Below, in pieces: positions 12,101-20,969 of a stretch of DNA of 64,000 bases; position 1 is the first letter of the stretch; each line of letters opens with the position of its first letter. The DNA is from Chryseobacterium herbae (GTDB lineage: Bacteria; Bacteroidota; Bacteroidia; Flavobacteriales; Weeksellaceae): NCBI RefSeq assembly GCF_025154075.1, contig NZ_JAOAMU010000004.1, positions 1-64,000 of the forward strand, read 5' to 3'. Position numbers and translations under genes: made by a program. Under the pieces are notes generated by a model. The model was given only the letters and a program-made list of their open reading frames with translations, was not told the origin of the DNA and searched no databases.

Positions 12101-13157
12101 TACTGTTCCCCTGGTCCAATACCCAAACCTCCAATCTGGTCACGTTTACCGTGGAATTAATCTGCGGGTAATTGGTCAATGCCTGATCATAGCGGTCCAG
12201 GAAGTAATGCCCCAGGAAAAAGTGTTGGTTATCTTCATAGTCGATGGCGTTGACTTTAAAGTTGTTCATCACACCACCGCCCTGTACTACTATATTTCTG
12301 GCCTCACCTTGTTGTTGGGAAAGAACTACTGTTCCGAAGGTCTTTCCAAGCTGGAATTCCGATTTCACCCCGAACAGGGACTGTGAACCACGGATAAGAC
12401 TGGTAGAAAGCGGCATATTCACGTTACCGAATTCTACTCTTTTTATGATTTTATCTTCTCCTCCGGCACTTGGTTTGTCTACATCGCCAAGACCTTTGGT
12501 CTGAAGATCTTTCCAGCTTCCTTTTGCCTGCCATACGAGGTTCATTCTGTTTTCAAATGCAAAACCGCTCTGGGTATCATAATTGGCTTTCAACTGAAGG
12601 TTCTCCCCTACTTTTCCTAAAAGTCCCAGCTGTATTCTCTGGTCGATATCAAACGTAAAACTGGTCCTGTTTTGTGGCAGGATCAGCGGGTTGTCTATTT
12701 TCTGGTAAAGTCCGGCAAAGTCTAAAGAGGCATATCCTGATGGAATGATCTCAATTTTATTACTTCCGAAAATGGTTTCAAACAGTCTGTTGTTGATGGT
12801 TAAGGATGGAATAAGCCCTTGTTTTCGGGCATCCGTTCTGTCTCTTCTGAAAAGGAGGCTGTATTTGTCGGATTTCTCCTTATAGTAAGCTTTTGTCTGG
12901 GTAGCGAGCATAAATTCTTTATACTCTTCCGGAGACATCGCTGTGGGAGGACCGGTATAGGTATTTCCAATCTTAGGATATACGTAGTACATTCCGGTTT
13001 TTATGTCGTAAAAGGCTTCATACCGTGTGGGGTCAGCCAGTTGATATTCTTTCTTTATGATCGCAGTATCACGTACCTGTTGCGCAAAGGCACTTACCGA
13101 CATGCACAGGAACGACAGGAACAAAAATATTTTGAGATGCTTAATATTCGCCACCAA
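6105..13157 (-). CDS. sprA: T9SS outer-membrane translocon SprA
   Basis: A 2,350-residue outer-membrane protein, the length expected for SprA (Sov in Porphyromonas), the beta-barrel pore through which type IX substrates leave the periplasm; it is also needed for gliding in gliding relatives. A signal peptide ends near VSAFAQQ. The first 200 residues contain YYVYPKIGNTYTGPP, and repeated segments such as GLLGKVGENLQLKANYDTQ and the carboxyl end RAGLSATFTFGDSGGGF are typical of the family. It follows ruvA by 3 bases, so the two are probably one transcript. Four predicted T9SS substrates lie in this window. Identification rests on size and recognisable sequence style. Confidence 0.95.
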   Translation of the reverse strand: MVANIKHLKIFLFLSFLCMSVSAFAQQVRDTAIIKKEYQLADPTRYEAFYDIKTGMYYVYPKIGNTYTGPPTAMSPEEYKEFMLATQTKAYYKEKSDKYSLLFRRDRTDARKQGLIPSLTINNRLFETIFGSNKIEIIPSGYASLDFAGLYQKIDNPLILPQNRTSFTFDIDQRIQLGLLGKVGENLQLKANYDTQSGFAFENRMNLVWQAKGSWKDLQTKGLGDVDKPSAGGEDKIIKRVEFGNVNMPLSTSLIRGSQSLFGVKSEFQLGKTFGTVVLSQQQGEARNIVVQGGGVMNNFKVNAIDYEDNQHFFLGHYFLDRYDQALTNYPQINSTVNVTRLEVWVLDQGNSNLAYQKSIIGIRDLGEGAGGLPDNSQNGLYQSINAAIGPREAGKNYATTFQGQSFPGSIQPYDNGEQFIFNTKARRLNANEYTLQPQLGYVSLNQKLNENQLLAVSYSFTDGTNKVYKVGEFSEESPVLVTKVLRVNNKVNTESPMWDLMMKNIYSLDAGQVAQDGFILNVFYRDQKTGGKVNYLPGTPVQDKNLLKLFNWDRLNMNGDIQASSGILGDGIFDFVNGITIRPETGRIIFTKVQPFGSFMESQVGNDPQFVFRDLYRQQKQVATSSNLAQRYTIEGRYKGTQGQGISLGAVNVPQGSVKVSANGVQLTEGVDYTVDYMLGTVTVINENVKQSGQAINISLENQLTFNTQRKRFLGLNLERRFNENFIIGGTVVNYSESPLTQKVNYGQEAVNNTMAGVNMMYNNQMPFLTRLTDKIPFVNTEAPSNLNFKMEAAYLLPGLNKGTNDQSYVDDFEQTTSKISLKEPAAWSLASRPEKNTSAPFNGAPGNDALTSGYGRGLLSWYNIDPRFWGVGGRAPAGITAQSVSNHASRRVQYSEIYNNRDFVAGEQTFTNTLDISYYPNEKGPYNVNPGTETGASRWAGIMRPISVSNFVNSNIEYVEFWMMDPYADGNNLGNRARLLLQLGNVSEDILKDGKMQYENGLPTPGAPSTTTTSNWGVQPKQPPILYAFSSEGDDRRSQDLGYDGLSSDQEAMRFGNTFVNPVTNLADPAVDDFVFFMSSKFTGGQAASLVQRYKYFRNPEGNSQANSLEVASQTPDAEDINKDYNLDQTESYNEYIVKLDKPSLALGSNNIVDVKTVKASFQNGQTSDVKWYLFRIPVSKYAEPEAEGERNASVLNNVRFARLMLAGFEQTSTLRFGTMDLVRSDWRRYPNQIASQTVTSANEGVASTDLNLNNNFEVGSVNIEENALNQPPYVLPPGIDRQVLSGNAGAQRQNEASLYMRVKDLKAEARGVFKNTSLDMRRYKKLKLFVHAQDPSNRYENIDPQAKFFIRFGSDATDNYYEYESSMMLTKSTAITPLEIWPIENNVDFEIQNFVDAKIRRDKNSPNDIINRIEDPAFSAANELKKIYIKGRPSLGNITTIMIGLRNNDRLAAGIERILWVNEIRLSEIENDGGYAGNASLNFNLGDFATVNTSASYTSVGFGNIDSKPAERNQSTQSAFSINTAVNVDKFLPEKSGMKIPLNYSYAQTIEDPKYNPLDTDVEFNKAANKEQLKKVARTYTQQRSIGVVNMHKERVNPNKKPKFYDIENVSVTAVYNDDYFRDIYTSKNYRQYLRGYVDYNYTFKPWVIKPFNKMISDTAKSTKYLRWVKEFNFNPIPTRLSFRTEIDRNYNELEFRNVESILSGNMGDSFAAIKNRNFFFGWQYGLGFNFTKSLKLEINSATRTLNDNIDVNGMNGKSIFGNIFRAGRPVLYNHRAQLSYKLPFQYLPYLDFIDAEVSYGLTYNWNSRSTALLSSPEGSLGSVGQNTNMIQATATADIPKFFGQFKYFKNISAKLQKRKQEIDSLNNAYTQQWEKKRYRFKSYKFKNKLTILQSAAFVLTSFKQLDFSYTENNGTVLPGLLSAPNMYGYGQTLGGPTIGFLFGSQADIRRTVLENGWVSDSPYMTDPYIKMSTKELRMNLQIVPMNDLRIDLSVLHNYNRNFSHSRFNYVDYVDGKRIPNPNFTFANDQVTYSNSLILLKSSFKETQAVYHAIRENAKILSQQLGIGELLDSEGFANHYSIANAYVLIPAFRAAVEGKSVKQMGNAKKAGIPIPNWRVTYSGLRNVPIINGQFSKFDILHGYTATYTATGIQSSIDYFNRLSGGNAFDVNNDYINPFTFSQVGYVESFSPLIGIDVTMRNNMQFGLQYNRNRMMTLGLVNQTLTEDSNTEYVIRLGYIVKNFRLGMANTRGSKGKGSDLNIRGDISLRDSKTSIMNILLDDSQITGGQKLMNIKISADYNVSENLNLRVFYEQMTSKYKISTAFPLSTIRAGLSATFTFGDSGGGF

Positions 13158-13160
13158 ATG

Positions 13161-13745
13161 TTAAATGTTTTTTAAAATTTGTTTTACCAATTCTTCTACC
13201 GAGATCTCCGGATTCTGCTTCATCATTCTGTCTGCTATCTTCTCGCTCATCCGTTTCGGGATCCCTAAAACTTCTAATGCAGATAACGATTCTTCCTTGA
13301 CTTTATTATCCACAAAAGCAGAAATATTTTCTGCCTCAATGCCGAATTTCTGGACTTTATCCTTTAAATCCACTATGATTCTCTCTGCGGTTTTAGCCCC
13401 TATTCCTTTGGCTTTTTGAATGAGGGCGCTGTTCTTGGAAAGGATAGCCGTAGCGATCTCTTCAAGGCTTAAGGTGGAAAGAAGTATAAGGGCAGAAACA
13501 GCTCCTACTCCGTTAACGCTTATTAACAGATTGAACATTTCTTTTTCTGAACGAGTGTTAAAACCAAAGAGAAGATGTGCATCTTCCCGTATGATCTGCT
13601 GAATAAATAAGAATGCCGGCTTATTCAGGGCCAGTGCCTGGGAGGTCATCAAACTGATACCTACATAGTAACCAACTCCTTGTACGTTGATCACTGCGTA
13701 AGTGGGCGTAAGTTCTTGAACGCTGCCTTGTAAGGAAAATATCAT
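13161..13745 (-). CDS. ruvA: Holliday junction branch migration protein RuvA
   Basis: A 194-residue DNA-binding subunit of the RuvAB complex, which binds four-way junctions and guides RuvB-driven branch migration. The N-terminal OB fold (MIFSLQGSVQELTPTYAVIN) is followed by helix-hairpin-helix motifs (LISVNGVGAVSALILLSTL and AKGIGAKTAERIIVDLKDK). The C-terminal domain III (LEVLGIPKRMSEKIADRMMK) contacts RuvB. The length matches the family. A minus-strand TATATTTG at 13765-13772 is the probable -7 box. sprA follows after 3 bases, a pairing I recall as common in flavobacteria. ruvB is not in the window. Confidence 0.97.
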   Translation of the reverse strand: MIFSLQGSVQELTPTYAVINVQGVGYYVGISLMTSQALALNKPAFLFIQQIIREDAHLLFGFNTRSEKEMFNLLISVNGVGAVSALILLSTLSLEEIATAILSKNSALIQKAKGIGAKTAERIIVDLKDKVQKFGIEAENISAFVDNKVKEESLSALEVLGIPKRMSEKIADRMMKQNPEISVEELVKQILKNI

Positions 13746-13864
13746 TATTAATTTTTAAAACTCCCAAATATAGCAATTTAAACTAATTAATATTTTCATT
13801 TCATGTAGGAATGATTTTTAACTTAAATTTTGAATGTAAATTCAATGATTTAATATAAAAACAA

Positions 13865-13887
13865 AAGACTCCAAAATCTGGAGTCTT
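13865..13887 (-). terminator. maeB terminator
   Basis: Stem AAGACTCCA/TGGAGTCTT with a 5-base loop, followed on the minus strand by TTGTTTTTATA. It lies 54 bases after the maeB stop. Confidence 0.8.
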
Positions 13888-13940
13888 CTGCTATCTTTAT
13901 GATAATTAAAACGGTTTTTTAAGGGACCATTTTACTATTT

Positions 13941-16247
13941 CTAGCCATTATTCTTTTCAGAATTTTTCTTTTCTCTTCTCTGAGCATCAAGAACTGCTAC
14001 TGTAGCCAGGTTTACAATTTCGTCTACGCTTGAACGCATCTGTAAAACGTGTACCGGTTGCTTTAATCCCATTAAGATCGGTCCGATTACCTGAGCTACT
14101 TTCATTCCTCTGATGATCTTGTAAGAAAGGTTCGCACTTTCAAGATTCGGGAAAACGAAAGTATTGGCAGGAGTGGTTCCTAATTTTGAGAATGGATAAT
14201 CACTCAAATGATCTGCATTCATTGCAAAATCCGGCTGGATTTCACCATCAACTACCATTTTAGGATATTTCTCATGAAGGATGCTTACTGCTTTGGCTAC
14301 TTTTTTGGACGTATCAGAAATCGCTGCAAAGTTTTCGAAGCCAAGCATGGCAATTCTAGGCTCTATTGCGAAAGATTTCACTGTGATTTCTGCCATTTTA
14401 GCAATATTCACAAGGTCTTCTGCGGTAGGATTCTGATTGATGGATGTATCAGCAAAGAAAATAGGTTTCTTTTCTGACAGGATCATCATCATCGCCGCTA
14501 TCTTATCTACCCCTTTGTCTTTTTCAATCACTTCCAAAACAGGACGAAGTACTGACGTATAGTTTTTAGAGAAACCAACGATCAATCCGTCTGTATCTCC
14601 GTGTCTCAACATCAACGGACCGAAATAATCTCTCTGGCGCACATATCTTTTCGCTTTGTACTCGTTCATTCCTTTTCTCTGACGAAGTTTCCAAAGGGTT
14701 TCTCTGTATCTTTTTCTGTTTTCTTTCTGATCATCATCGCTTGGATCAATAATCGGGATGTCCAGATTTATACCGAAACGTTCCATCTGCTCTTTGATGT
14801 ATTTTTTATCTCCTAAAAGACTTGGGAAAGCAATTCCTTCTTCGTAAAGGATCTGAGCTGCTTTTAATACGTTGTACTCTTCAGCATTTCCTAAAGTGAT
14901 TCTCTTAGGATTAGATTTTGCACGGCTCTGCATCATTCTCACCAACTTCTCGTCTCTTCCCATTCTGTCCAGCAGCTGGTTTTCGTACTCTTCGAAGTCT
15001 TCGATGGTTTTTCTTGCAATACCGCTTTCAATCGCTGCTTTTGCTACAGCACTGGATACTTTAGTGATCAGTCTGTTATCAAATGGTTTTGGAATAAAAT
15101 ATTCTCTTCCAAACTGCAAGTTCTGAACATTATACGCAAGAATTACGGCTTCAGGTACCGGTTCTTTTGCAAGATCTGCAATAGCGTGTACCGCAGCCAG
15201 CTTCATTTCCTCATTGATTCCTTTCGCCTGAACATCCAATGCGCCACGGAAAATGTAAGGGAATCCCAATACATTGTTCACCTGATTAGGATAGTCACTT
15301 CTTCCGGTTGCCATGATCACGTCTTTACGGGTTTCAAGGGCAAGATCGTAAGCGATTTCAGGATCAGGGTTCGCTAAAGCAAAAACGATAGGATTCTCAT
15401 TCATGCTCGAAAGCATTCCCGGAGTCATTACGTTTCCTTTTGATAATCCGATGAAAACATCTGAACCTTTTACAGCATCTTCAAGTGTTTCGATATCGGT
15501 ATTGGCAATGAAATCTATTTTTTCAGGGGTAAGATTTTCTCTTTTATGATTGATCACGCCTTTACTGTCGCACATCAAAACATTTTCTCTCTTCAAACCT
15601 AAAGAAATGTATAAGTTCGTACATGCAATGGCAGCCGCTCCGGCTCCGTTCACAACCATTTTTACTTCTTCAATCTTTTTATCGGCAATCTGAAGCGAGT
15701 TGATCAGTGCAGCAGCTGAAATAATAGCTGTTCCGTGCTGGTCATCGTGCATCAAAGGAATATCTAGTTCTTCTTTCAGTTTCTGCTCAATATAGAAAGC
15801 TTCAGGAGCTTTGATATCTTCAAGGTTGATTCCCCCGAATGTCGGAGCAATTCCTTTTACAATCTGGATAAATTTGTCCGGATCTTTTTCATCGATCTCA
15901 ATATCAAAAACATTGATATCTGCAAAGATCTTAAACAAAAGACCTTTTCCTTCCATTACCGGTTTTGAAGCTTCAGCTCCGATATCACCAAGACCTAATA
16001 CCGCCGTTCCGTTGGAAATTACCGCTACCAGGTTTCCTTTTCCTGTGTAGTCGTAAACGGTTTCCGGCTTCTCGTGGATCTCCATACAAGGAACTGCCAC
16101 CCCTGGTGAGTATGCCAATGATAAATCTCTTTGAGAAGAGTGAGGCTTCGAAGGGATAACTTCGATCTTTCCTTTAGGTTCGGCTTTATGATAATCTAAC
16201 GCGGCCTGATTAAAGTTCTTTTCGTCGCGGTGGGTTTTACTTGACAT
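13941..16247 (-). CDS. maeB: NADP-dependent malic enzyme, malic/phosphotransacetylase fusion
   Basis: Cytosolic enzyme that oxidatively decarboxylates malate to pyruvate with NADP. The 768 residues show the MaeB architecture: the malic enzyme domain (about 1-430), with YSPGVAVPC, an acidic metal-binding stretch near LMHDDQHGTA and the nucleotide-binding VVNGAGAAAIAC, then a C-terminal phosphotransacetylase-like domain (about 430-760, GDTDGLIVGFSKNYTSV) that is regulatory rather than catalytic in characterised relatives. It follows the kinase gene by 16 bases on the same strand, so the two probably share a transcript. A terminator lies at 13865-13887. Confidence 0.96.
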   Translation of the reverse strand: MSSKTHRDEKNFNQAALDYHKAEPKGKIEVIPSKPHSSQRDLSLAYSPGVAVPCMEIHEKPETVYDYTGKGNLVAVISNGTAVLGLGDIGAEASKPVMEGKGLLFKIFADINVFDIEIDEKDPDKFIQIVKGIAPTFGGINLEDIKAPEAFYIEQKLKEELDIPLMHDDQHGTAIISAAALINSLQIADKKIEEVKMVVNGAGAAAIACTNLYISLGLKRENVLMCDSKGVINHKRENLTPEKIDFIANTDIETLEDAVKGSDVFIGLSKGNVMTPGMLSSMNENPIVFALANPDPEIAYDLALETRKDVIMATGRSDYPNQVNNVLGFPYIFRGALDVQAKGINEEMKLAAVHAIADLAKEPVPEAVILAYNVQNLQFGREYFIPKPFDNRLITKVSSAVAKAAIESGIARKTIEDFEEYENQLLDRMGRDEKLVRMMQSRAKSNPKRITLGNAEEYNVLKAAQILYEEGIAFPSLLGDKKYIKEQMERFGINLDIPIIDPSDDDQKENRKRYRETLWKLRQRKGMNEYKAKRYVRQRDYFGPLMLRHGDTDGLIVGFSKNYTSVLRPVLEVIEKDKGVDKIAAMMMILSEKKPIFFADTSINQNPTAEDLVNIAKMAEITVKSFAIEPRIAMLGFENFAAISDTSKKVAKAVSILHEKYPKMVVDGEIQPDFAMNADHLSDYPFSKLGTTPANTFVFPNLESANLSYKIIRGMKVAQVIGPILMGLKQPVHVLQMRSSVDEIVNLATVAVLDAQRREKKNSEKNNG

Positions 16248-16263
16248 AGAATTTTGTTTTTTA

Positions 16264-17115
16264 TTAAAGTATATACTTAATATGGTAGTCTACTAAACTT
16301 TCGATAGGTTTCTGGACAACATGTCCTACATTTAATTGGAATTCTTCCGCTACAGAACGGAGCGTATCTTCATAATAATACGCAATAGAGCCGATGAAAT
16401 TAATCTCGGCGTCTTTTGATTCTTTATAGGGAATGACCTGGTATTCGAAGAAGTTTTTCATTTCCTCGTATACCATATCTTTAAAGTAAGGATGATCCTT
16501 TCTTTCGATGACAAATTTATTGAAATCCGCCAGCCAGGCGTTTGGTCTTGAACTGTGATACATATTTTTCAAAGCATCTTCTATCTTCAGCCCATAACTC
16601 TGCTCAAATTCCGTATGAAGATCTTCCGGCAGTTTTTTCATAAAATATCTTCGCACCAGCTGTTTTCCAATGGCACTTCCGCTTCCTTCATCTCCCATAA
16701 GGAAACCAAGGGAAGGCAATTCTATTTTAATGTTTTTACCGTCGAAATAGCATGAATTGGATCCGGTTCCCAGAATACACACCACAGCAGGTTTTCCGCT
16801 GTAGGCAGCATAGGCAGCGGCCACAAGATCTTCCCTCACAACTATTTCAGCTTTTGTGAATACTTTCTTTAATTCCTCTTCAATGGTTTCGCAGTTTTTT
16901 TTCACACCACATCCGGAACCATAGAAGAAAATCTTCGTGATGGAGTTTTTGACCAATATAAGGCTGCTGTTCTTTTCTATTTCAGGAACGATAAGTTCTC
17001 TGTTGATAAAATTAGGATTAAAGCCGATAGTTTCTGTTTTTAAAAACACTTTTTTAAAGTCATCAAGTATCACCCAATCTGATTTGGTAGAACCACTATC
17101 AACAATAGCAACCAT
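16264..17115 (-). CDS. BadF/BadG-type ATPase, probable N-acetylglucosamine kinase
   Basis: A 283-residue sugar-kinase-fold ATPase of the BadF/BadG/BcrA/BcrD family, which in Bacteroidota is usually annotated as an N-acetylglucosamine kinase-like protein. The phosphate-1 motif is VAIVDSGSTKSDWVI at the N-terminus. VCILGTGSNSCYFDG and LGFLMGDEGSGSAIGKQLV are the phosphate-2 and sugar or adenosine-binding loops. Length and motif order match eukaryotic-type GlcNAc kinases. A role in recycling amino sugars is inferred from the family, not from the neighbours; the linked maeB is central carbon metabolism. Confidence 0.85.
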   Translation of the reverse strand: MVAIVDSGSTKSDWVILDDFKKVFLKTETIGFNPNFINRELIVPEIEKNSSLILVKNSITKIFFYGSGCGVKKNCETIEEELKKVFTKAEIVVREDLVAAAYAAYSGKPAVVCILGTGSNSCYFDGKNIKIELPSLGFLMGDEGSGSAIGKQLVRRYFMKKLPEDLHTEFEQSYGLKIEDALKNMYHSSRPNAWLADFNKFVIERKDHPYFKDMVYEEMKNFFEYQVIPYKESKDAEINFIGSIAYYYEDTLRSVAEEFQLNVGHVVQKPIESLVDYHIKYIL

Positions 17116-17190
17116 ATATTACATTTTAGTTTAAGGATGCTAAATTATGAATTTATCTTTAAATAGCGTTTAAAAACAGACTGGAAGCTT

Positions 17191-17454
17191 CTAATGTTTT
17201 ATATCAGCTTTTTGATTGTTAAACTTGATGAGCCAGTCTTCTATTTCATCCTCCAGATAAGAACTCTGAAGCATGATAGCGTTGATAAAATCATCCGGCA
17301 CCGGTTGGTCTGTGGAGTTTTCAAGGTTCCACAATTCGTCTGCCATATTTTCATACTCTGAATACACTCTTTTGAAGCGGGAATTCTCTCTCTCAAGAGC
17401 CTCAATATTTTTTTGCTGAAGCTGGAATTTTCTGTATTTGTTTTGACTTTTCAT
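17191..17454 (-). CDS. Hypothetical 87-aa coiled-coil protein
   Basis: Short, highly charged protein with no signal peptide and no membrane segment. The first half (residues 8-45) is rich in Gln, Glu, Lys and Arg with heptad-like spacing, suggesting a coiled coil; the second half contains DDFINAIMLQSSYLEDEIEDW. No known family is recognised. It is probably cytosolic. It stands alone between the kinase promoter region and a gene-poor stretch. Codon use looks normal and the ATG is clean, so it is likely real. Confidence 0.65.
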   Translation of the reverse strand: MKSQNKYRKFQLQQKNIEALERENSRFKRVYSEYENMADELWNLENSTDQPVPDDFINAIMLQSSYLEDEIEDWLIKFNNQKADIKH

Positions 17455-17969
17455 ACAAATATTGTTACAAGTTGGGTCGTGAAAATTAAGGTATTATGCG
17501 TTAAAGCGCACATTACAAGATAGAAAAAACCATCAACACAAGGAGTTGAAAATGAATTTATTATCAGGTTATAATTACATCATTCTGAATAATAAATTTA
17601 GAAATTATTTTGATTCAAAAAAATTATTTAACAACTTTTTTCATTGTTTAACATATGCTTATCACAATATTTGCGGCCCTGAAATTCCGGATCATCTTCA
17701 ATCCCTTTTGCTTACAACGATTATCCTTTTTATCTGTAATCTGTGAAATAATCATAAAGTAATTTTACACCTCATTCCAATCATTATCAGAAACCATTCA
17801 AAAAAGCACATCACATGATATAGTATACTGATTTCACTGTATCCTTCGTACAAAACAACAAGTATCAAACTAAAAATCAACAGAATACATTCCTTTTCCA
17901 TTTTAAAATAATCTTTTATTCTTACATTATTGACATATAATTATAAATTTGCACTTTCATATATATTGA
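17455..17969. other. Gene-poor stretch before the GtrA gene
   Basis: This 515-base AT-rich gap has no convincing gene. An open frame of 66 codons (17546-17746, plus) starts after GGAGTTGAAA, but its composition (FNNFFHCLTYAYHNICG) does not look like a folded protein. A -7 box TAAATTTG at 17944-17951 probably drives the gene at 17970. Confidence 0.4.
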
Positions 17970-18428
17970 ATGAGAGAATTACTAATACGCCAGAAACAGG
18001 TTTTGTTCTTCATTATAGCCGGAGGGCTCAGCGCTGTTGTAGAAATTGGAAGCTTCAAGGCATTCAGTACATACCTTCCGCATTTTTTCGCCAGAGAAAC
18101 CAATTTTCATGGCATTCATTATCCTTTGAGTAATATTTTCTCTACCAGCTGCGGAATCATCACCAATTATTTTCTGAGCATCTGGTTTGTCTTTGAACGG
18201 GGGAAACATTCCAAAAGAAAAGAATTCGCCTACTTTATGGGCGTATCTTTTGTATCAACTTTACTGAGTTTAGGCTTCTTCCAGATTTTTTACAGCTTTA
18301 TATTTAAGGACAATATCAATTTAATTTTTTATACCTTAAGCCCGGAAATGATCAGTAAGATCGCTGCGATCCTGCTGGTTTCCATTCTGAATTATTCAGT
18401 GAAAAAGAAAGTAATTTTTAACGGTTAA
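17970..18428 (+). CDS. GtrA family membrane protein
   Basis: A 152-residue integral membrane protein of the GtrA family, small four-helix proteins implicated in moving polyprenyl-linked sugars across the inner membrane for cell-surface glycan synthesis. The family opening is seen in LFFIIAGGLSAVVEIGSF, followed by three more hydrophobic segments and the conserved NYFLSIWFVFERGKHSKR between helices 2 and 3. The C-terminus ends in the basic VKKKVIFNG. The acyltransferase gene begins 3 bases after its stop, suggesting an envelope-lipid operon. A -7 box TAAATTTG (17944-17951) lies 19 bases upstream of the ATG. Confidence 0.9.
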   Translation: MRELLIRQKQVLFFIIAGGLSAVVEIGSFKAFSTYLPHFFARETNFHGIHYPLSNIFSTSCGIITNYFLSIWFVFERGKHSKRKEFAYFMGVSFVSTLLSLGFFQIFYSFIFKDNINLIFYTLSPEMISKIAAILLVSILNYSVKKKVIFNG

Positions 18429-18431
18429 GCG

Positions 18432-19160
18432 GTGACAAAAATTTTAAATTATCTCTGGAGATTCTGGCTGTTGCTATTGGCATTTGTCTTAACAGTCACA
18501 CTGGGAATCCCTGTCTATATTTTATCCTTTAGTAAAAAGCATTACAAATACGCGTATAAATTCATCCGCATCTGGTGCTTCGGGATGTTCTACGGCATGG
18601 GCCTGAGATATGATCTCACTCCTCTTTCCGACCACAAAAAAGACAAAAACAAACCCTACGTTTTCATTTCGAACCATACTTCGATTATGGACATTATGCT
18701 TACCTGTATTCTGATGCCCGACCATCCGATATGTTTCGTGGGCAAAAAAGAACTCGTAAAGATTCCGATTTTCGGTACCATATATAAAAGGATATGTGTA
18801 ATGGTAGACCGGGGCAGCGCAAGAAGCCGTGCAGATGTCTACAGAAGATGTGCTGAAAAGATGGAAGAAGGCAACAGCATTGCGATATTTCCTGAAGGCG
18901 GTGTACCGGACGATACTTCTATTATTCTGGATGAATTCAAAGACGGGGCATTTACTTTATCTTCCAAACACAACTCCCCGATCGCCGTTTATACTTTTGT
19001 GGGACTGAAGGAAATTTTCCCTTTCGACAGTGCCAAAGGCTATCCCGGCCGTGTAAAAGTGTATTTCAATGGAATCATGGAACCATCCGGTTCTCCAAAA
19101 GACCTAAAAACAGAGGCTTACAAAGAAATAAAAAAAACACTGCTGGAACACTCTATATAA
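18432..19160 (+). CDS. 1-acyl-sn-glycerol-3-phosphate acyltransferase (PlsC family)
   Basis: A 242-residue membrane-associated acyltransferase that would add the second acyl chain to lysophosphatidate in phospholipid synthesis. An N-terminal transmembrane helix (LWRFWLLLLAFVLTVTLGIP) precedes the catalytic NHTSIMD (HX4D) box and the FPEGG substrate-binding motif; GKKELVKIPIFG and VDRGSARS are further family blocks. The start codon is GTG at 18432, 3 bases after the GtrA stop; no ATG is available at the same place. It is the second gene of the GtrA operon. Other PlsC-like proteins acylate other lysolipids, so the exact acceptor is inferred. Confidence 0.92.
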   Translation: MTKILNYLWRFWLLLLAFVLTVTLGIPVYILSFSKKHYKYAYKFIRIWCFGMFYGMGLRYDLTPLSDHKKDKNKPYVFISNHTSIMDIMLTCILMPDHPICFVGKKELVKIPIFGTIYKRICVMVDRGSARSRADVYRRCAEKMEEGNSIAIFPEGGVPDDTSIILDEFKDGAFTLSSKHNSPIAVYTFVGLKEIFPFDSAKGYPGRVKVYFNGIMEPSGSPKDLKTEAYKEIKKTLLEHSI

Positions 19161-19170
19161 AAGAAATAGT

Positions 19171-19178
19171 TATATTTG
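19171..19178 (+). promoter_or_regulatory. -7 box of the MFS transporter gene
   Basis: TATATTTG matches TAnnTTTG and lies 21 bases before the ATG at 19200. An in-frame alternative start at 19176 falls inside this box, so it is rejected. No clear -33 TTTG is present. Confidence 0.55.
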
Positions 19179-19199
19179 TTTGCGAAATTTTTAACAAAC

Positions 19200-20969
19200 A
19201 TGTCTAAAACAAATCAACCGACTAATTACCCTGCACTATACACGCTGGTGCTGGTATTTTTTTTCTGGGGTTTTATTGCAGCCGGCAATAGTATTTTTAT
19301 CCCTTTCTGTAAAAACTATTTTTCCCTTGACCAGTTTCAGTCCCAATTAATAGACTTTGCGTTTTACACGGCCTATTTCTTAGGAGCACTGTTGCTGTTC
19401 ATATCCAGTACGATTAAAGGTATTGATATCATAGGAAAATGGGGCTACAAGAGGAGTATCGTCTACGGACTGCTGCTGTCAGCCATTGGAGCTGCCATTA
19501 TGATCGTAGCCGTTAAAGCCAATGTGTATTACGGAATGCTTATCGGGCTTTTCGTTGTCGCCTTAGGTTTTTCTATCCAACAGACAGCTGCCAACCCTTT
19601 TGCCGTCCTTTTGGGAGATCCGAAAACGGGAGCGAGCAGGCAGAATTTAGCCGGGGGAATTAACTCTTTTGGAACATCCATCGGGCCCATTATTGTAGGT
19701 CTTGCGCTTTTCGGAACTACTGCTACGGTAGATGATGATCAGATCAAACACCTGGCGTTGGATAAAGTAATTTTACTTTACACTGCCGTAGGAGCCTTGT
19801 TTCTAATTGCTGCCGGAGTTTTCTTTTTTTCTAAAAAACTTCCTGACGGGATCTCAACTGAGCCTATGGAAAAAGCTGGAAAAGCCAGAAAAACTTTGAT
19901 TGCGATGACCATCCTGGTGATCTTATTCTTTATTCCGGTATTCAGCAGCTACAACTCTGATGAAGCTAAGAAAATTGAAGCATTAGGTAATGAAATTTCA
20001 GTCCTTGACACGAATCTGAAGAAAGAAACAGACGCTGCAAAAACAACTGAATATACGACACAGATCGCTGCCAAGAAAACAGAACTTGAAACCATAAAAC
20101 ATCCTCTTGAGAAAGAGAGAATGATCTATCTGGGAGGTGCTTTACTTTCCGTTATTGTATGCCTTATTTTCGCCAACACCAGTTCGAAAAAGAATCCGGA
20201 CGGTTGGGGCGCTATGAAATATCCACAGCTTGTATTGGGAATGATTGCCATTCTCTGCTACGTGGGAGTGGAAGTTGCGATAGGAAGTAACCTGGGTGAG
20301 CTTTTGAGCACACCTGCGTTCGGCGGACATCAGTCTTCGGATCTTGCTCCGTACATTTCTATGTATTGGGGAAGTTTGATGATAGGAAGATGGACCGGCG
20401 CTATTGCTGTATTCAATCTTAATAAACAACAACAAACGATTGCTACCATTGTGGTTCCTTTCGTGGCATTTCTTGTCATTATCGGTATCAATACGATTGC
20501 ACAAAAAGATATGTCTCACCTTTATTTCTATGCGATCTGTATTGCAATTCAGGTGATCTTATTCCTGGTTAGTAAAAACAAACCGGCTACTACATTAACG
20601 ATTTTTGGACTGTTTGGAGTGATTGCGATGATCGTAGGACTTCTTACCACAGGAAACATCGCTATTTATGCATTCCTTTCCGGAGGTCTTGCCTGTAGTA
20701 TCATGTGGCCGTCTATCTTTACTCTGGCCATTACAGGTTTAGGAAAGTATACTGCTCAGGGTTCAGCATTCCTGGTAATGATGATCTTAGGAGGTGGTAT
20801 TATTCCGCCGCTACAGGGGAAACTTTCTGATATTATCGGAATTCACAATTCCTATTTCATTCCGGTGCTGTGTTTTGCGTATATTGCATTATTCGCATAC
20901 ATAACCAAAAAGGCTTTGTCTAAACAAGGAATCAATGTTGATATTTTAGAATCTGATGGAGGTCATTAA
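19200..20969 (+). CDS. Sugar MFS transporter (FucP/GluP-like)
   Basis: Inner-membrane proton-coupled sugar permease of the major facilitator superfamily, about 589 residues with 12 predicted helices. [20 protein letters not shown] in helix 1 and [19 protein letters not shown] are typical of the FucP-like subgroup. It is longer than the usual 410-440 residues because a charged insertion (about residues 225-310, with a possible coiled-coil portion rich in Lys, Glu and Thr) separates the two six-helix halves. The start at 19200 ([15 protein letters not shown]) is set by the -7 box. The 3' end overlaps the next gene by 14 bases. The sugar is unknown. Confidence 0.9.
   Translation: MSKTNQPTNYPALYTLVLVFFFWGFIAAGNSIFIPFCKNYFSLDQFQSQLIDFAFYTAYFLGALLLFISSTIKGIDIIGKWGYKRSIVYGLLLSAIGAAIMIVAVKANVYYGMLIGLFVVALGFSIQQTAANPFAVLLGDPKTGASRQNLAGGINSFGTSIGPIIVGLALFGTTATVDDDQIKHLALDKVILLYTAVGALFLIAAGVFFFSKKLPDGISTEPMEKAGKARKTLIAMTILVILFFIPVFSSYNSDEAKKIEALGNEISVLDTNLKKETDAAKTTEYTTQIAAKKTELETIKHPLEKERMIYLGGALLSVIVCLIFANTSSKKNPDGWGAMKYPQLVLGMIAILCYVGVEVAIGSNLGELLSTPAFGGHQSSDLAPYISMYWGSLMIGRWTGAIAVFNLNKQQQTIATIVVPFVAFLVIIGINTIAQKDMSHLYFYAICIAIQVILFLVSKNKPATTLTIFGLFGVIAMIVGLLTTGNIAIYAFLSGGLACSIMWPSIFTLAITGLGKYTAQGSAFLVMMILGGGIIPPLQGKLSDIIGIHNSYFIPVLCFAYIALFAYITKKALSKQGINVDILESDGGH

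Noticed and set aside
17546..17746. 66-codon plus-strand frame after GGAGTTGAAA
   Set aside because: Composition is not protein-like, no recognisable motif, and Shine-Dalgarno-like signals mean little in this phylum.
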